64,000 nt of DNA from Kiritimatiellia bacterium (GCA_017406465.1 JAFQYM010000029.1:1-64000), one strand, 5' to 3'; positions 44,883-58,063 are shown, counted from the stretch's first letter. Program-made: numbers and translations. The notes: generated by a model not told the origin, from the letters alone.

Positions 44883-46343
44883 CTACACGTTGAGCGCCGC
44901 GGCGTCTTTGTCGACGCCGCCCGCGTCAAGACCCATCTTCTTGAGGTCGACATTCACCACGCCCCACGGCGCGACATTCCGCCAATTCCCGCGCGTGAAA
45001 TCGGGCACGCGAACCGGTTTTGATCCGCTGCGGACCGACTTCTCCGTGAGCTCGCAGAGGCAGCTCGTCGCCGCGAGATCGTACACGTCCATGTCGAGAG
45101 GGAAGCCGTTCTGCAGGCAGTAGGCCCACCGGAGATCCATGATGAAGTCCATGCCGCCGTGTCCGCCCACCTTCTTCGCCACGTCCGAGGCGGTGCGCCA
45201 GAGTGGATGCATGTACTTCCTGCGGATTTCGTTCGCCGCGTCCTCGCCAAACCACTCGTGCGCCTTCTGGTCGTAGTACTTGTCCTCGAACGCGCACTGG
45301 AACGGATAGTCGCGGACGATGCCTTTCGTCCCGGAAATCAGGCAGATGCGCGAATAGGGCCGCGGCGAAGACACATCGTGCTGAACCATTATCGACTTGC
45401 CATTGACGGTCTTGATGAGCGTCGTGTTCATGTCGCCCATCTCCGCCGGCGGATCGAACTTGCGCGGATCGTCGTCCTTTAGGATCTCCTTCTTCATGCG
45501 TTCGTAGTTGACGTTGTGCGGGCCGTTCTCAAGCGAGACAAGATAGTCGAACCTGTCGCCGCGGTTAATGCCCATCGTCTGGCAAATCGGCACAAGGCCA
45601 TGCGTCGGATAGCGGTTGCCCTTGTGGCGCATGTTCTCTCCGTAGCGCCAATGCGCCTCCGACGGATGGTGCGTAGTCGAGGGGACGAGTCCGCGCAGGT
45701 CGTGGATGTAGGCGCCCTCGGCGTGGACGATTTCGCCAAACATCCCGAGACGCGCCAGATTGAGTTCGAGAAGCTCGATTTCGCCGTAGACGCAGTTCTC
45801 GAGCTGCATGCATGGAATGCGGAACTTTTCGCTCGCCTCGACAAGTTCCCAGCACTCGTCCACCGTCAGCGCGCTCGTGACCTCGACGAGCGGAAGCTTG
45901 CCGCCGTACAGCGCACGCAGCGCCACGGGCTGGTGGAGATGCCACGGCGTTGCGCAGTAGATGACGTCGCAGTCGCCGAAGTCGCAGAGGTCCTTGTACG
46001 CCTCGTCGCCCACGTATGATTTCGGCACGACGGGATATTTCCTGTCGGCGAGCCATTTCAGGTTTTCGTCGACGCGCTCGCGCATGCGGTCGCAAAGCGC
46101 GACGATCTTGACGCCGGGGATCATCGACACGCGGTGGACCGCCCCCCTGCCGCGTGAGCCGATTCCAACAAATCCGACGCGGATGTCACGGCCTGCGAGC
46201 TTCGTGTAGCGGTAATCCTGCATGACTCCGCCATCGCCGAAACCAAGGCGGTCAAGACGGCATCCTGCAGCGACCGCCGCCGCGCCCATCCACGCCGCCC
46301 CCTTGAGGAACCCCCTCCTGTCCGACATGTGCGTTGCATTCAT
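44883..46343 (-). CDS. GH109-like alpha-N-acetylgalactosaminidase (Gfo/Idh/MocA fold), Tat signal
   Basis: 486 residues. N-terminus SDRRGFLKGAAWMGAAAVAAGC is split here as a twin-arginine motif (residues 9-10) plus a possible lipobox cysteine, so it is exported folded with its cofactor. Rossmann domain GFVGIGSRGRGAVH (about 55-68), DVIYCATPWHLH (about 130), and the GH109 hallmark YPTHGLVPICQTMGINRGD with FDYLVS. The family uses NAD to remove alpha-GalNAc, typical of mucin O-glycans. The frame is open to 46715 but ATG 46343 follows GGAAG and gives the signal peptide. Lies between the phosphoesterase and GH2 giant genes. Confidence 0.88.
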   Translation of the reverse strand: MNATHMSDRRGFLKGAAWMGAAAVAAGCRLDRLGFGDGGVMQDYRYTKLAGRDIRVGFVGIGSRGRGAVHRVSMIPGVKIVALCDRMRERVDENLKWLADRKYPVVPKSYVGDEAYKDLCDFGDCDVIYCATPWHLHQPVALRALYGGKLPLVEVTSALTVDECWELVEASEKFRIPCMQLENCVYGEIELLELNLARLGMFGEIVHAEGAYIHDLRGLVPSTTHHPSEAHWRYGENMRHKGNRYPTHGLVPICQTMGINRGDRFDYLVSLENGPHNVNYERMKKEILKDDDPRKFDPPAEMGDMNTTLIKTVNGKSIMVQHDVSSPRPYSRICLISGTKGIVRDYPFQCAFEDKYYDQKAHEWFGEDAANEIRRKYMHPLWRTASDVAKKVGGHGGMDFIMDLRWAYCLQNGFPLDMDVYDLAATSCLCELTEKSVRSGSKPVRVPDFTRGNWRNVAPWGVVNVDLKKMGLDAGGVDKDAAALNV

Positions 46344-46389
46344 TGTCTTTTCTTCCTTTTCGTCTTTCACGGTCTGTGGGTTATTTCCT

Positions 46390-47817
46390 TCAAGGTTTCG
46401 CAGGCGGCGGATAGAGCCGCCTGAGAAGAAGCTCGACGCATCCGCGCAAGGAGATTTCAGTGTCCTCACGCGCGGCGGAAGCGGCATTCGCGATTTCGCG
46501 CAGGACCGGATATGCGCCGTCGGAACCGTCTGCTGCGTAGGCCCCGAGTGCCAGGCGTATTGGATGGTCCGGAAGATTGTCGTAGTCGAGGGCGTGGGGA
46601 ACGAGGCGGCAGCCCTTCGCCTTCTGCTCGTCGACGATTCGGCGCAGGTCGTCCGGCGAGACGGCGATGACGGAAAGATAGTCCTCGCGCGGCGCGAGGC
46701 GGTAGACCCGCACACGTGTCACGACGCCCGTCGGCAGCGCGACACGCCGGCCTACTTCGGCGAGGGCGGCGTCCGCATGCGTCGCCTCGGCCATCGCCTG
46801 GGCGCAGAAGCCAGGAAGCGGATTCTCGGCAGCGGGGTCTTTGCTCGCAGGGCAAAGCCACACGCCTTCGGGGAGGACGGCGACGACCTCGTCGCCGGCG
46901 GTCTTCGCCCGCTCGGAACGTGCCGTCCACTCTCGGGGCATCTTCGGCCAGGGCTCGGCGTCGCGCGCATAGAGAAATACGTTCGTCACAGAGACGACCG
47001 AGCGGCGGTCGGTGTCGAAGGAAAGCGTGACGCGGGCGGCGGCCTTTGCCTGATAGGGCGGCTGGACCATCCAGCAACTGTCGGAAAGCCGTTGCAGCGG
47101 AATCGTCTGGTGCGTGTGGCCGGCAAGGAGCAGAGTTACGTCCGGGCGGGCTGCGAGGAAATCCGATAGCTTGGCAAGTGCCGCGTCGTCGGCGCCGGAA
47201 GAGGAGCGTCCGCTCAAGTGGGCGGCAACGACGACGATGTCCGGCTTGGCCCTGCGAACGTCCAGAAGGACTTCATCCAACGCCTTCGCCGCAGACTGCG
47301 TCGCGATTCCCCGGTAGAGGATGCCGCCGTACCAGCGTTCGCGGTCTGGAGAAACGAGCCCGATGACGGCAACGCGGAGCCCGGACCTCTCGTAGAGCTT
47401 CCATGGCAGGATCTTGCGGCGCGGGGCGGGGGCCTGAGGAAAGGAGAGATTCGCCGCGAGAACGTCGCCAGAGCGGAACATCTCCAAGACGCGGCGGAAG
47501 TTGGTCTGCCCGGCGCGGAACTCGTGGTTACCCGGCACCCAGACGTCGTAGCGCAGGGCGTTGAGCGTGGCGACCTCGGCCGCGCCACCGTCGATAGTGG
47601 CGGCAAAGTTGCCGGTGTTGCGCGTGAGGTCGCCGCAGTCGACGAGCAGGACGTCGCCGTTCGCCGCACGCTCGCGCGCGATGTGCGTCGCCAGGCGGGC
47701 GAAGTCTGGGTCGGCGTGGATGTCCGTCGTCTGAATAATGGTCAGCGTGTTTGTCGCCGCGCTAGCGGCGAACACCGCCGCAAACGCAGCAACAAGGGTG
47801 AGTTTCACGCTTTTCAC
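46390..47817 (-). CDS. Secreted calcineurin-like phosphoesterase/5'-nucleotidase
   Basis: About 475 residues. Signal peptide KSVKLTLVAAFAAVFAASAA, then a metallophosphatase domain with TTDIHAD, DCGDLTRN, VPGNHEF and LLAGHTHQT (the metal ligands), and a C-terminal 5'-nucleotidase-type substrate domain (about 320-460) ending LRGCVELLLRRLY. It probably dephosphorylates nucleotides or similar phosphate esters in the periplasm; the nucleoside-type transporter elsewhere in the window would suit the product, but that link is only inference. The frame has no ATG near the signal peptide; GTG 47817 after AGGG is chosen. Confidence 0.85.
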   Translation of the reverse strand: MKSVKLTLVAAFAAVFAASAATNTLTIIQTTDIHADPDFARLATHIARERAANGDVLLVDCGDLTRNTGNFAATIDGGAAEVATLNALRYDVWVPGNHEFRAGQTNFRRVLEMFRSGDVLAANLSFPQAPAPRRKILPWKLYERSGLRVAVIGLVSPDRERWYGGILYRGIATQSAAKALDEVLLDVRRAKPDIVVVAAHLSGRSSSGADDAALAKLSDFLAARPDVTLLLAGHTHQTIPLQRLSDSCWMVQPPYQAKAAARVTLSFDTDRRSVVSVTNVFLYARDAEPWPKMPREWTARSERAKTAGDEVVAVLPEGVWLCPASKDPAAENPLPGFCAQAMAEATHADAALAEVGRRVALPTGVVTRVRVYRLAPREDYLSVIAVSPDDLRRIVDEQKAKGCRLVPHALDYDNLPDHPIRLALGAYAADGSDGAYPVLREIANAASAAREDTEISLRGCVELLLRRLYPPPAKP

Positions 47818-47834
47818 GAATGCCCTATCTGATT

Positions 47835-48071
47835 TTACCAGACAATAATCATCGCACACTTGGCGCGACCGGCCGTGCTCGGGCCGGCCGTAAGGAAGTC
47901 GCCGCTCGCCATGGAGTCGTATTCGGCCTTGATCCGGTCACCGGCATAGCCGTTCACGGTGTACTTGACTGTCCACGGAAGATCATCATCCGCGATAGAC
48001 ACAAAACACGCAAGCATGACAGATGCCAGCGCGACGATATTTTTCATTGTGAGCTTTACCCTTGCTTTCAT
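47835..48071 (-). CDS. Small exported protein of unknown function
   Basis: 78 residues (70 if the second ATG at 48047 is used). A clear signal peptide (KNIVALASVMLACFVSIA) is followed by about 50 residues, WTVKYTVNGYAGDRIKAEYD and a C-terminal KCAMIIVW. No family recognised. Shine-Dalgarno AAAGGGA before ATG 48071. Located between the alpha/beta hydrolase (55 nt upstream) and phosphoesterase genes, so probably in one transcript. The hydrophobic end recalls the short tails of the larger surface proteins. Confidence 0.6.
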   Translation of the reverse strand: MKARVKLTMKNIVALASVMLACFVSIADDDLPWTVKYTVNGYAGDRIKAEYDSMASGDFLTAGPSTAGRAKCAMIIVW

Positions 48072-48126
48072 CGCTATTTCCCTTTGTCGAAATCGCTAAA
48101 TCGTTGGCCTGCTTTCCTTGACTGAC

Positions 48127-48927
48127 TTACTTCTTCTCGAAGAAATTGACAATTGGCGTGGTCTTGTCCGGATCGTCGCCGTGGGGATGGTGACCGAAGA
48201 ACGGTCGCGGCTTCACGCCGAGAAGTTTGTTGACCTCGCCTGCCTTCTTGTAGAAATCCCAAAGCGCCTCGGCGTTTTTCTGCGGCGCAACGGTCTTGTC
48301 CTGGCCGCCGTAGTAGAGGAGAATAGGAATCTTTGCCTCAAGTATCTTCCCCGCAAGATTTATCGGCATCCGCTCGTCTGTCGCCCAGCTACCGCCGTGC
48401 GGCTTCTCGTTCGCCCAGGGGCCTATTCGCGCAACATCGAAACCGTCAAAGGTAAGCAGAGGGCCGTCGAGCCACACCTTTGCAACGCAATCCGGATGGG
48501 CCGCGGCATAGCGCATTGAGAAGAATCCTCCCCAGCTCATGCCGACAAGACATGCCTTTGGCGCAAAAGAACGCTGCTCCACGAGATATTTCTGAAAGCT
48601 GCGGCTGACGCGCACACCCTCGTCGTTCATCCTGTGCTTAAATGTGTCAATGGTGACGTGGTGCCATCCTTTAGCGAGAAGGTCGAGAACGCCAGTCCTG
48701 TCGACAAAGGCATCCGCCCACTGCATCGTCCAAGTCCAAGGCCGCCCTTCCGCCGGCGCGACCTTCGGCTCGACGATCCACGCGCTGTAGCCGTCGAAGT
48801 CCAGAAGCGTGCGCTTGTAGCCATGCCAGACATCCTCGCCAATGACTTTGCATTCGGCTACCGCCGAAAGGCCCAAAAGCACAAATGAAAGGAACGTGAC
48901 TACAGCTCCGGCTGTTTTGATCATCAT
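48127..48927 (-). CDS. Exported alpha/beta hydrolase
   Basis: About 266 residues with a signal peptide (IKTAGAVVTFLSFVLLGLSAVA). Nucleophile elbow GMSWGG (serine near residue 131), acid in YYGGQDKTV and histidine in FFGHHPHGDDP form a complete triad; WTMQWADAF and GWHHVTIDTF precede it. Family members act on esters or deacetylate sugars; the substrate here cannot be told. ATG 48927 (or 48924) is chosen because a TATAAT ends 6 nt before it; the longer frame begins within the promoter. Confidence 0.82.
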   Translation of the reverse strand: MMIKTAGAVVTFLSFVLLGLSAVAECKVIGEDVWHGYKRTLLDFDGYSAWIVEPKVAPAEGRPWTWTMQWADAFVDRTGVLDLLAKGWHHVTIDTFKHRMNDEGVRVSRSFQKYLVEQRSFAPKACLVGMSWGGFFSMRYAAAHPDCVAKVWLDGPLLTFDGFDVARIGPWANEKPHGGSWATDERMPINLAGKILEAKIPILLYYGGQDKTVAPQKNAEALWDFYKKAGEVNKLLGVKPRPFFGHHPHGDDPDKTTPIVNFFEKK

Positions 48928-48933
48928 GCAATA

Positions 48934-48939
48934 ATTATA
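48934..48939 (-). promoter_or_regulatory. -10 box of the alpha/beta hydrolase gene (leaderless)
   Basis: Minus strand GGAGTATAATTATTGCATG: TATAAT at 48934-48939, 6 nt before ATG 48927. No TG extension. Confidence 0.6.
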
Positions 48940-48975
48940 CTCCAAAACATGCCGTTTGGCAAGGGAGTGGCGAGG

Positions 48976-49824
48976 TTAAAATTGCAGTCTGACAAAGACA
49001 GCGTCATGGTCTGATATCCTGAGCGCAGGAATCACCTTTGGCGGGCTTTCGACGCGGCAGCCGCGCATATAAATGTAATCGAGCGTACTGCCTGTAAAAC
49101 GGCCTTTCCCAGGATGCGTCAGGCGCCCATCTTGTGGTACGCCCTCGAACGCATCGACAAACCCCGCCTTTTCAAGCGATTGAAAGATTGTTTCCTTGTC
49201 GAAAGACTTGGCAAACCGGTCTGCATTGAAATCGCCAGCAATTATCACCGGAGAGCGAAATTTGCCACGTTTTGGCTTCTCCTGATCTACAAGCTGATCA
49301 ATTGCAAAGGCGCGCTTGAGCCGATTTGTTGCCGCGATGGCTTCCGACGTCTGGCCGTAGTTGGATTTGAGATGAACCGCATACACCGTGGTGGTAACGG
49401 CGGGCGAAACTATGACTTCGGCACGTGCGTATCCACGCGGCGGAATCGCCTCCTTGTGCGTCTTCCAGGTGCTCCAATTGGCTTTTGCAACGGGAAGTGT
49501 CGTCATGATGACGTCCTGCTGCTGGTCAAACCTGTCGCGCCTGCGGTATGCCGTGACGATGGCGACGGTGAGATTCGTGCGTCCTATCGCGGAACATAGC
49601 GCCTGCGCCGTTTCGAGGTCGCGTATTTCGTTAAGGCAGAGGACAACGTCGTCTCTTCCTGACGGATCGGCAGCGGAAATCCCTTCGCTGAGCATCTGGC
49701 CTGCGGCGCGAATCGCCGCGCGCTCCACCTGCTCGTTCGCCCTGTGCTCTGCGCGCCCAGACGGGAACCACTCGCCGTTCCAAGTTCCGACTACAAGCGC
49801 GAGAAGGAGCGAACTTGCGAGCAT
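48976..49824 (-). CDS. Endonuclease/exonuclease/phosphatase-family protein, probably exported
   Basis: 282 residues. Short hydrophobic N-terminus (LASSLLLALVVGTWNGEWFP) that could be a signal peptide, then EEP motifs: LCLNEIRD (metal-binding Glu), HLKSNYG, IIAGDFNADRF, and the C-terminal LDYIYMRG and ISDHDAVFVRL with the catalytic His. Substrate could be nucleic acid or a phosphoester. ATG 49824 shares an A with the cysE stop (TGATG), so translation is coupled to cysE although the functions seem unrelated. Confidence 0.85.
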   Translation of the reverse strand: MLASSLLLALVVGTWNGEWFPSGRAEHRANEQVERAAIRAAGQMLSEGISAADPSGRDDVVLCLNEIRDLETAQALCSAIGRTNLTVAIVTAYRRRDRFDQQQDVIMTTLPVAKANWSTWKTHKEAIPPRGYARAEVIVSPAVTTTVYAVHLKSNYGQTSEAIAATNRLKRAFAIDQLVDQEKPKRGKFRSPVIIAGDFNADRFAKSFDKETIFQSLEKAGFVDAFEGVPQDGRLTHPGKGRFTGSTLDYIYMRGCRVESPPKVIPALRISDHDAVFVRLQF

Positions 49825-50570
49825 CACCCGATTTTCTTTATCACCGGCGCTGGCGGTTTGTTGTAGACGCGGGAATACGGGGGAACCGACTCCTTGATCC
49901 AGACGTTGCCGCCTATCTCGGAATCGTGGCCTATCGTGGTGTCGCCGCCGAGGATCGTCGCGTTCGCGTAGATCACGACGTTGTCTTCGATGTTGGGATG
50001 GCGCTTAAGCCCCTTCACCAGCGCGCCGGTAGAGTCCTTGTCGAAGGAAAGGCCGCCAAGCGTGACGCCCTGGTAGAGACGGACGTTTCGCCCAATCACC
50101 GTAGTCTCGCCTATTACGACGCCGGTTCCGTGGTCGATGAAGAACCTCTCGCCTATCGTCGCGCCCGGATGGATGTCGATGCCCGTCTTGGAGTGCGCAA
50201 GCTCGCTCATGACGCGCGGGATGATCGGGACCTTAAGTTTGTATAGGACATGCGCGAGGCGGTGAATCGTCACCGCATAGAGCCCAGGGTACGCCATTAC
50301 GACTTCCATGCGGCTCGTGGCCGCAGGATCACCGTCGTACGCGGCCTGTACGTCCGTCTCGACGAGACGGCGCACTTCGGGAAGCGCTGCGAGAAATTCG
50401 TCGACGATCTCCTTCGCGTCGCGGTTGGGGCAAAGGAGCGCAATCTCCTTCTGGAGGTCGGCCGCGATCTCTCCGACCGCTCCGCGCGCGGTCAAGTCGC
50501 CGTAGACGCACGGATGCAACGCCGCGAGTCCGTGGTTTACGATATGCGCTATTCTCTGCGGAAGTGTCAC
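49824..50570 (-). CDS. cysE: Serine O-acetyltransferase (EpsC/CysE type)
   Basis: 248 residues. Acetylates serine, the first step from serine to cysteine. Left-handed beta-helix hexapeptide region with [41 protein letters not shown] and [14 protein letters not shown]; catalytic histidines lie in IDIHPGA and FIDHGTG. The N-terminal helical extension (about 1-100) matches the plant/EpsC-like subgroup. It overlaps metXW by ATGA (50567-50570), forming a sulfur amino acid operon. Confidence 0.94.
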   Translation of the reverse strand: MTLPQRIAHIVNHGLAALHPCVYGDLTARGAVGEIAADLQKEIALLCPNRDAKEIVDEFLAALPEVRRLVETDVQAAYDGDPAATSRMEVVMAYPGLYAVTIHRLAHVLYKLKVPIIPRVMSELAHSKTGIDIHPGATIGERFFIDHGTGVVIGETTVIGRNVRLYQGVTLGGLSFDKDSTGALVKGLKRHPNIEDNVVIYANATILGGDTTIGHDSEIGGNVWIKESVPPYSRVYNKPPAPVIKKIG

Positions 50571-52342
50571 TGACGCCTCCTTCCTATGCGTGCCACGATA
50601 CGCGACGCGCCGAGGTTTTTGAAGCCAAGCAACATGAGGACCTTGCCGATGAGGTGGCGGCTCTCGGCCTTAACCTCGAGGATTTCGATCCCCTCCTTGT
50701 CGCAAAGCGACTTGAAGTCCTTAAGCGTAATGCAGTGGATGTTCGGCGTGTCGTACCACTGGAATGGAAGCTGCTTCGAGACGGGGAGCCGCCCCGTGAG
50801 CGCGAGCGTAAGGCGAATCCTGTACGCGGCGAAGTTCGGGAACGAGACTATCGCCTCGTTCGCGATCCTGAGCGCCTCGCTCAAGAGCCCGCGCGGGTTT
50901 CTCACCTCCTGGAGCGTATCGGAGACGATTGCCGTGTCGTAGTATCCGTCTGGAACAAGCGTAAGCCCTTCGTCGACGTCCTCCCAGAAGACATCGTGTC
51001 CGTCGGCAATCGCTTCCTCGTAGCGATCTACGTCGATTTCCACGCCGTCGCCCTTCGCGCCTTTCTTGTCACGGAGAACGTCGAGAAGAGTCCCGTCGCC
51101 GCAACCGATGTCGATTACGTGAGACCCCTCCTTCACCATCGCAAGGACGTTTTTGTGCAAACGCTCCTGCCACTTCATCACCTTGACTGGACGCTCGGAG
51201 AGAAAACCGCCGACGACCTTGGAAAGATGCTCGATGTCCGTAAGGAACGAGTCGTGTCCCGTGCCGCTTTCGAGGTGGCAGTAGCTCACGGACTTCTTGT
51301 TCCTGAGAAGCGACGCGACGATCTCCTTCGACTGCCACCACGGGAAGAGAATGTCGTTTTCATACGAGACGACGAGCACCTTCGAGTTAACACGGGAAAA
51401 AGCAGCATCAAGCGACCCGTAGCGGTCGCAGGGATCGGAAAGATCCATCGAACGCGTTATGTGAAGGTAGGAGTTCGCGTCGAAGCGACGCAGGAACTTC
51501 ATCGCCTGGTAGTCGAGGTAGCTCTCGATCTGGAAATACGTCTTGAAGAGGCGGTCGCGCTCGGCGCGTTCTTCTGCGGGGGCGTTCACGAAGTTGTTCT
51601 GAAGCTTTCTTCCGAACTTCTGCTGCAAGAGCTCGCGCGAAAGATACGTTATGTGCGCAAGCTGACGCGCCGCGGCGAGACCCGCCTTCGGGCCCTTGCC
51701 GTCACCTTCGAGATAGTAGTCGCCGCCCTTCCAGTTGGGATCGTCCGTAATGGAGTTGCGGCTCATGACGCTCAGGGCGATCGCCTGGGTGTTTAGGCTC
51801 GCGCTCGTCGCGATGAGGCACGATTTCTCCATGTCGTCGGGGAAGCGCGTCATCCAGTTGACGACCTGAAGGCCGCCATAGCTCCCGCCGACGAGCGCGG
51901 CAAGCTTCTTCACGCCAAGCTGCTTCAAGAACATTCTGAAGACGTCAACGGCGTCGTCGAAGTTGTACTGCGGGAACGAAGAGCCATAGGGCTTCCCGGT
52001 GTCAGGATTGATCGACATGGGGCCCGTTGTCCCAGTGCAGCCGCCGAGCACGTTCGCGCAGATGATGTGGAATTTGTTCGTGTCGAACGCTCGGCCAGGA
52101 CCTACCATCTCCTCCCACCAGCCGCTTGGCTTTTCCTCGCCGGGCTTTATGCCCGCGACATGCGCGTCGCCTGTAAGCGCGTGGCAGATGTAGATTGCGT
52201 TGGAGTCGTTAAGCGGCGCGCCGCACTCTTCGTATGCGACCTCGATTTCCTTCAAAACGCCGCCATAAGCAAGCTTGAGCCCGCCGTCCGGCAGGTTCAG
52301 CTTCATTTTCTTCAATTCTACAACTCCAACGCCATCAGTCAT
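50567..52342 (-). CDS. metXW: MetX-MetW fusion: homoserine O-acetyltransferase plus methyltransferase-like partner
   Basis: 591 residues. Residues about 10-385 are MetX, an alpha/beta hydrolase that acetylates homoserine: [10 protein letters not shown], nucleophile elbow GGSYGGLQ (Ser near 153), [10 protein letters not shown] (Asp) and [11 protein letters not shown] (His). Residues about 388-591 are MetW, with SAM-type motif [15 protein letters not shown] (near 410), [10 protein letters not shown] and [14 protein letters not shown]. MetX and MetW are usually separate adjacent genes and MetW is needed for MetX activity in several bacteria. ATG 52342 is preceded by a TGGTATAAT box 11 nt upstream, so the leader is only a few bases. 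Followed by cysE. Confidence 0.93.
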   Translation of the reverse strand: MTDGVGVVELKKMKLNLPDGGLKLAYGGVLKEIEVAYEECGAPLNDSNAIYICHALTGDAHVAGIKPGEEKPSGWWEEMVGPGRAFDTNKFHIICANVLGGCTGTTGPMSINPDTGKPYGSSFPQYNFDDAVDVFRMFLKQLGVKKLAALVGGSYGGLQVVNWMTRFPDDMEKSCLIATSASLNTQAIALSVMSRNSITDDPNWKGGDYYLEGDGKGPKAGLAAARQLAHITYLSRELLQQKFGRKLQNNFVNAPAEERAERDRLFKTYFQIESYLDYQAMKFLRRFDANSYLHITRSMDLSDPCDRYGSLDAAFSRVNSKVLVVSYENDILFPWWQSKEIVASLLRNKKSVSYCHLESGTGHDSFLTDIEHLSKVVGGFLSERPVKVMKWQERLHKNVLAMVKEGSHVIDIGCGDGTLLDVLRDKKGAKGDGVEIDVDRYEEAIADGHDVFWEDVDEGLTLVPDGYYDTAIVSDTLQEVRNPRGLLSEALRIANEAIVSFPNFAAYRIRLTLALTGRLPVSKQLPFQWYDTPNIHCITLKDFKSLCDKEGIEILEVKAESRHLIGKVLMLLGFKNLGASRIVARIGRRRQ

Positions 52343-52353
52343 GATTGGCGGAT

Positions 52354-52359
52354 ATTATA
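52354..52359 (-). promoter_or_regulatory. Extended -10 promoter of metXW
   Basis: TATGGTATAATATCCGCC on the minus strand, TATAAT at 52354-52359, 11 nt before ATG 52342. Flanked by GGCGGA and TCCGCC, a 6-bp inverted repeat enclosing the -10 box, which could be an operator. Confidence 0.65.
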
Positions 52360-52385
52360 CCATAATTGTCCGCCACCAAAGGCGG

Positions 52386-54077
52386 TTAATCGCGGCGTTT
52401 CGCGGCGGCGCGAACGGCGAAAACGACGAGGATGACAGCGAGCGTCAGGAGGAAGCCCGTCGCGCCGCCCTTCACGAAGTCGAGCTTTTCCCCCGAGAAG
52501 CTCTTCCAGCAGAGCATGCCGAGCGCGATGGAAGATACCGACAGCATGAACACCATCGGGACACCCGTCATCCAAGCGGGCTTCTTGTTCTTCACGAACC
52601 AAAGAGTCGCAGAAAGAAGCGTGAGCGCGGCGAGAAGCTGGTTTGCGGACGCAAAGATCGTCCAGAGCTGCTTCGCCGTCTCGGGCGCGCCGAGGAGAAG
52701 CCCCGCCGCGAGCCCCACCACGACGAGCGTTCCAAAGTACATGTTGTATGCGACCTTCTTGGCGGGGCCCGCCTTCTCGTCGGGCTTGCCGACGAGCTCC
52801 TGCCAGCTGAAGCGCGCAAGACGCGTACCGGCGTCGACGGACGTCATCAGGAACGCGGAAACCGACAGGAGCATGAAGCTCTCGGCGATGCGCTTGCCTG
52901 TCGCAGGCTCGAGACCGAGCGCCGAGAAGAGCTTCACGCACATTCCCGCGACAGTCGAGGCGAACATCTGAACGGGCTCCATGCCCTTGATCGCCGTGAC
53001 ATATTCCTGCTGAGAGGCGTATGCGCCTGCTACGCCAATGAGCGCGATGATCGCGAGGACGCCCTCGAGAAGCATGCCGCCATATGCGATGGGCCTCACG
53101 CCTCGCTCGTTGTCGAGCTGCTTTGCGCTCGTGCCGGACGCGACAAGCGCATGGAAGCCGGAGCATGCTCCGCAGGCAACGGTGACGAAGAGGAGCGGGA
53201 AGAGAAGCTGCTCGCCGAAGCGCCCTTCGCCGACGAGGCCGGTAAAGGCGTCGAGCTGCAGCGTCGGGTGTGCGATGAAGACGCCGAGGAACCCGAGCCC
53301 CATCATCGCGTAGAGGAGATAGGCGTTCAGGTAGTCGCGCGGCTGGAGGAGGATCCAGACGGGGCAGGTCGAGGCGAAGAAGCAGTAGACGAGAAGGACA
53401 ACCGTCCATATCATCCTGACGGTCTCGGGCGCGAAGCCCCACTTGGTGAGGTCGAGCGGATAGAGGTTGCCGATCCACACGAACGCGAACATCACGGGGA
53501 CGAAAACGACAGAGGTCCAGAGCACGGACATCTTCCACTTGTTCACGCAGAGCCCGAAGACAATCGCCTCGGCGATGAAGAGGAGCGACGCCGTCGCGAT
53601 CGCAGGGTCCGCGACGAACGTTCCGGCGATCTGGCGGTTGAACTCCGAGACGACGAGGACGAGAGCCGACCAGCTGAACAGGAGGAACAGTATCTTGCCG
53701 GGCTTGCCGAGAATCGTCCCTATGACGGAGCCAATAGACTCGCCTCCATGCCTCACGGAGAGGAAGAGCGAGATCATGTCATGCGCAGCGCCTATGAAAA
53801 TGCAGCCGAGGATGATCCAGAGAGCTACAGATGCCCATCCGAATTCGGCCGCAAGGACCGGACCCACGATCGGTCCGGCACCTGCGATTGCCGCGAAATG
53901 GTGCCCGAAGAGCACCGTCGGATGGGCGGGAATGAAGTCGACGCCGTCTTTCTTCGTGTGAGCGGGAGTCGGGATCGACGGGTCAACCCCGAGCTTGCGC
54001 TCTATTAGCTTCGCGTAGATGAAGTACCCTGCGAGAAACGCAGCCGAAGCGATGAGAAGAAGTACGGCACCATTCAT
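52386..54077 (-). CDS. cstA: CstA-family carbon starvation protein (peptide/pyruvate transporter)
   Basis: 563 residues, many membrane segments. Family features: YFIYAKLIERKLGVD at the N-terminus, FIPAHPTVLFGHHFAAIAGAGP (split: residues about 45-66), GPVLAAEFGW, FVDPAIA-type region and GACSGFHALVASGTSAKQL. Members import peptides or pyruvate during carbon limitation. ATG 54077 is one base past the purL stop with AAGGGGG upstream; an alternative start 7 codons earlier would overlap purL. Downstream is a CCGCC...GGCGG hairpin before metXW. Confidence 0.92.
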   Translation of the reverse strand: MNGAVLLLIASAAFLAGYFIYAKLIERKLGVDPSIPTPAHTKKDGVDFIPAHPTVLFGHHFAAIAGAGPIVGPVLAAEFGWASVALWIILGCIFIGAAHDMISLFLSVRHGGESIGSVIGTILGKPGKILFLLFSWSALVLVVSEFNRQIAGTFVADPAIATASLLFIAEAIVFGLCVNKWKMSVLWTSVVFVPVMFAFVWIGNLYPLDLTKWGFAPETVRMIWTVVLLVYCFFASTCPVWILLQPRDYLNAYLLYAMMGLGFLGVFIAHPTLQLDAFTGLVGEGRFGEQLLFPLLFVTVACGACSGFHALVASGTSAKQLDNERGVRPIAYGGMLLEGVLAIIALIGVAGAYASQQEYVTAIKGMEPVQMFASTVAGMCVKLFSALGLEPATGKRIAESFMLLSVSAFLMTSVDAGTRLARFSWQELVGKPDEKAGPAKKVAYNMYFGTLVVVGLAAGLLLGAPETAKQLWTIFASANQLLAALTLLSATLWFVKNKKPAWMTGVPMVFMLSVSSIALGMLCWKSFSGEKLDFVKGGATGFLLTLAVILVVFAVRAAAKRRD

Positions 54078-54078
54078 T

Positions 54079-57942
<3,864 letters not shown>

Positions 57943-57964
57943 CTTAAGAGTATCCTTTCGAAAA

Positions 57965-58050
57965 TGGAGCCGGGGATCGGATTCGAACCGATGCGTCCTT
58001 GCGGATCCTGATTACAAATCAGGCGTAGTCAACCACTGTACCACCCCGGC
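57965..58050 (-). tRNA. tRNA with anticodon TGT (Thr) and a long variable arm
   Basis: 86 nt including an encoded CCA. Acceptor GCCGGGG pairs with CCCCGGC, discriminator T. Anticodon stem CCTGA/TCAGG with loop TTTGTAA gives anticodon TGT (genomic 58014-58016). T arm ATCGG-TTCGAAT-CCGAT is canonical. The variable region is 14 nt and folds as TCC-GCAA-GGA, a class II feature normally limited to Leu, Ser and Tyr tRNAs. G1-C72, C2-G71 and anticodon G35 U36 agree with threonine identity. Promoter at 58064; purL starts 22 nt downstream. Confidence 0.9.
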
Positions 58051-58063
58051 AATGTAGGTAGAT

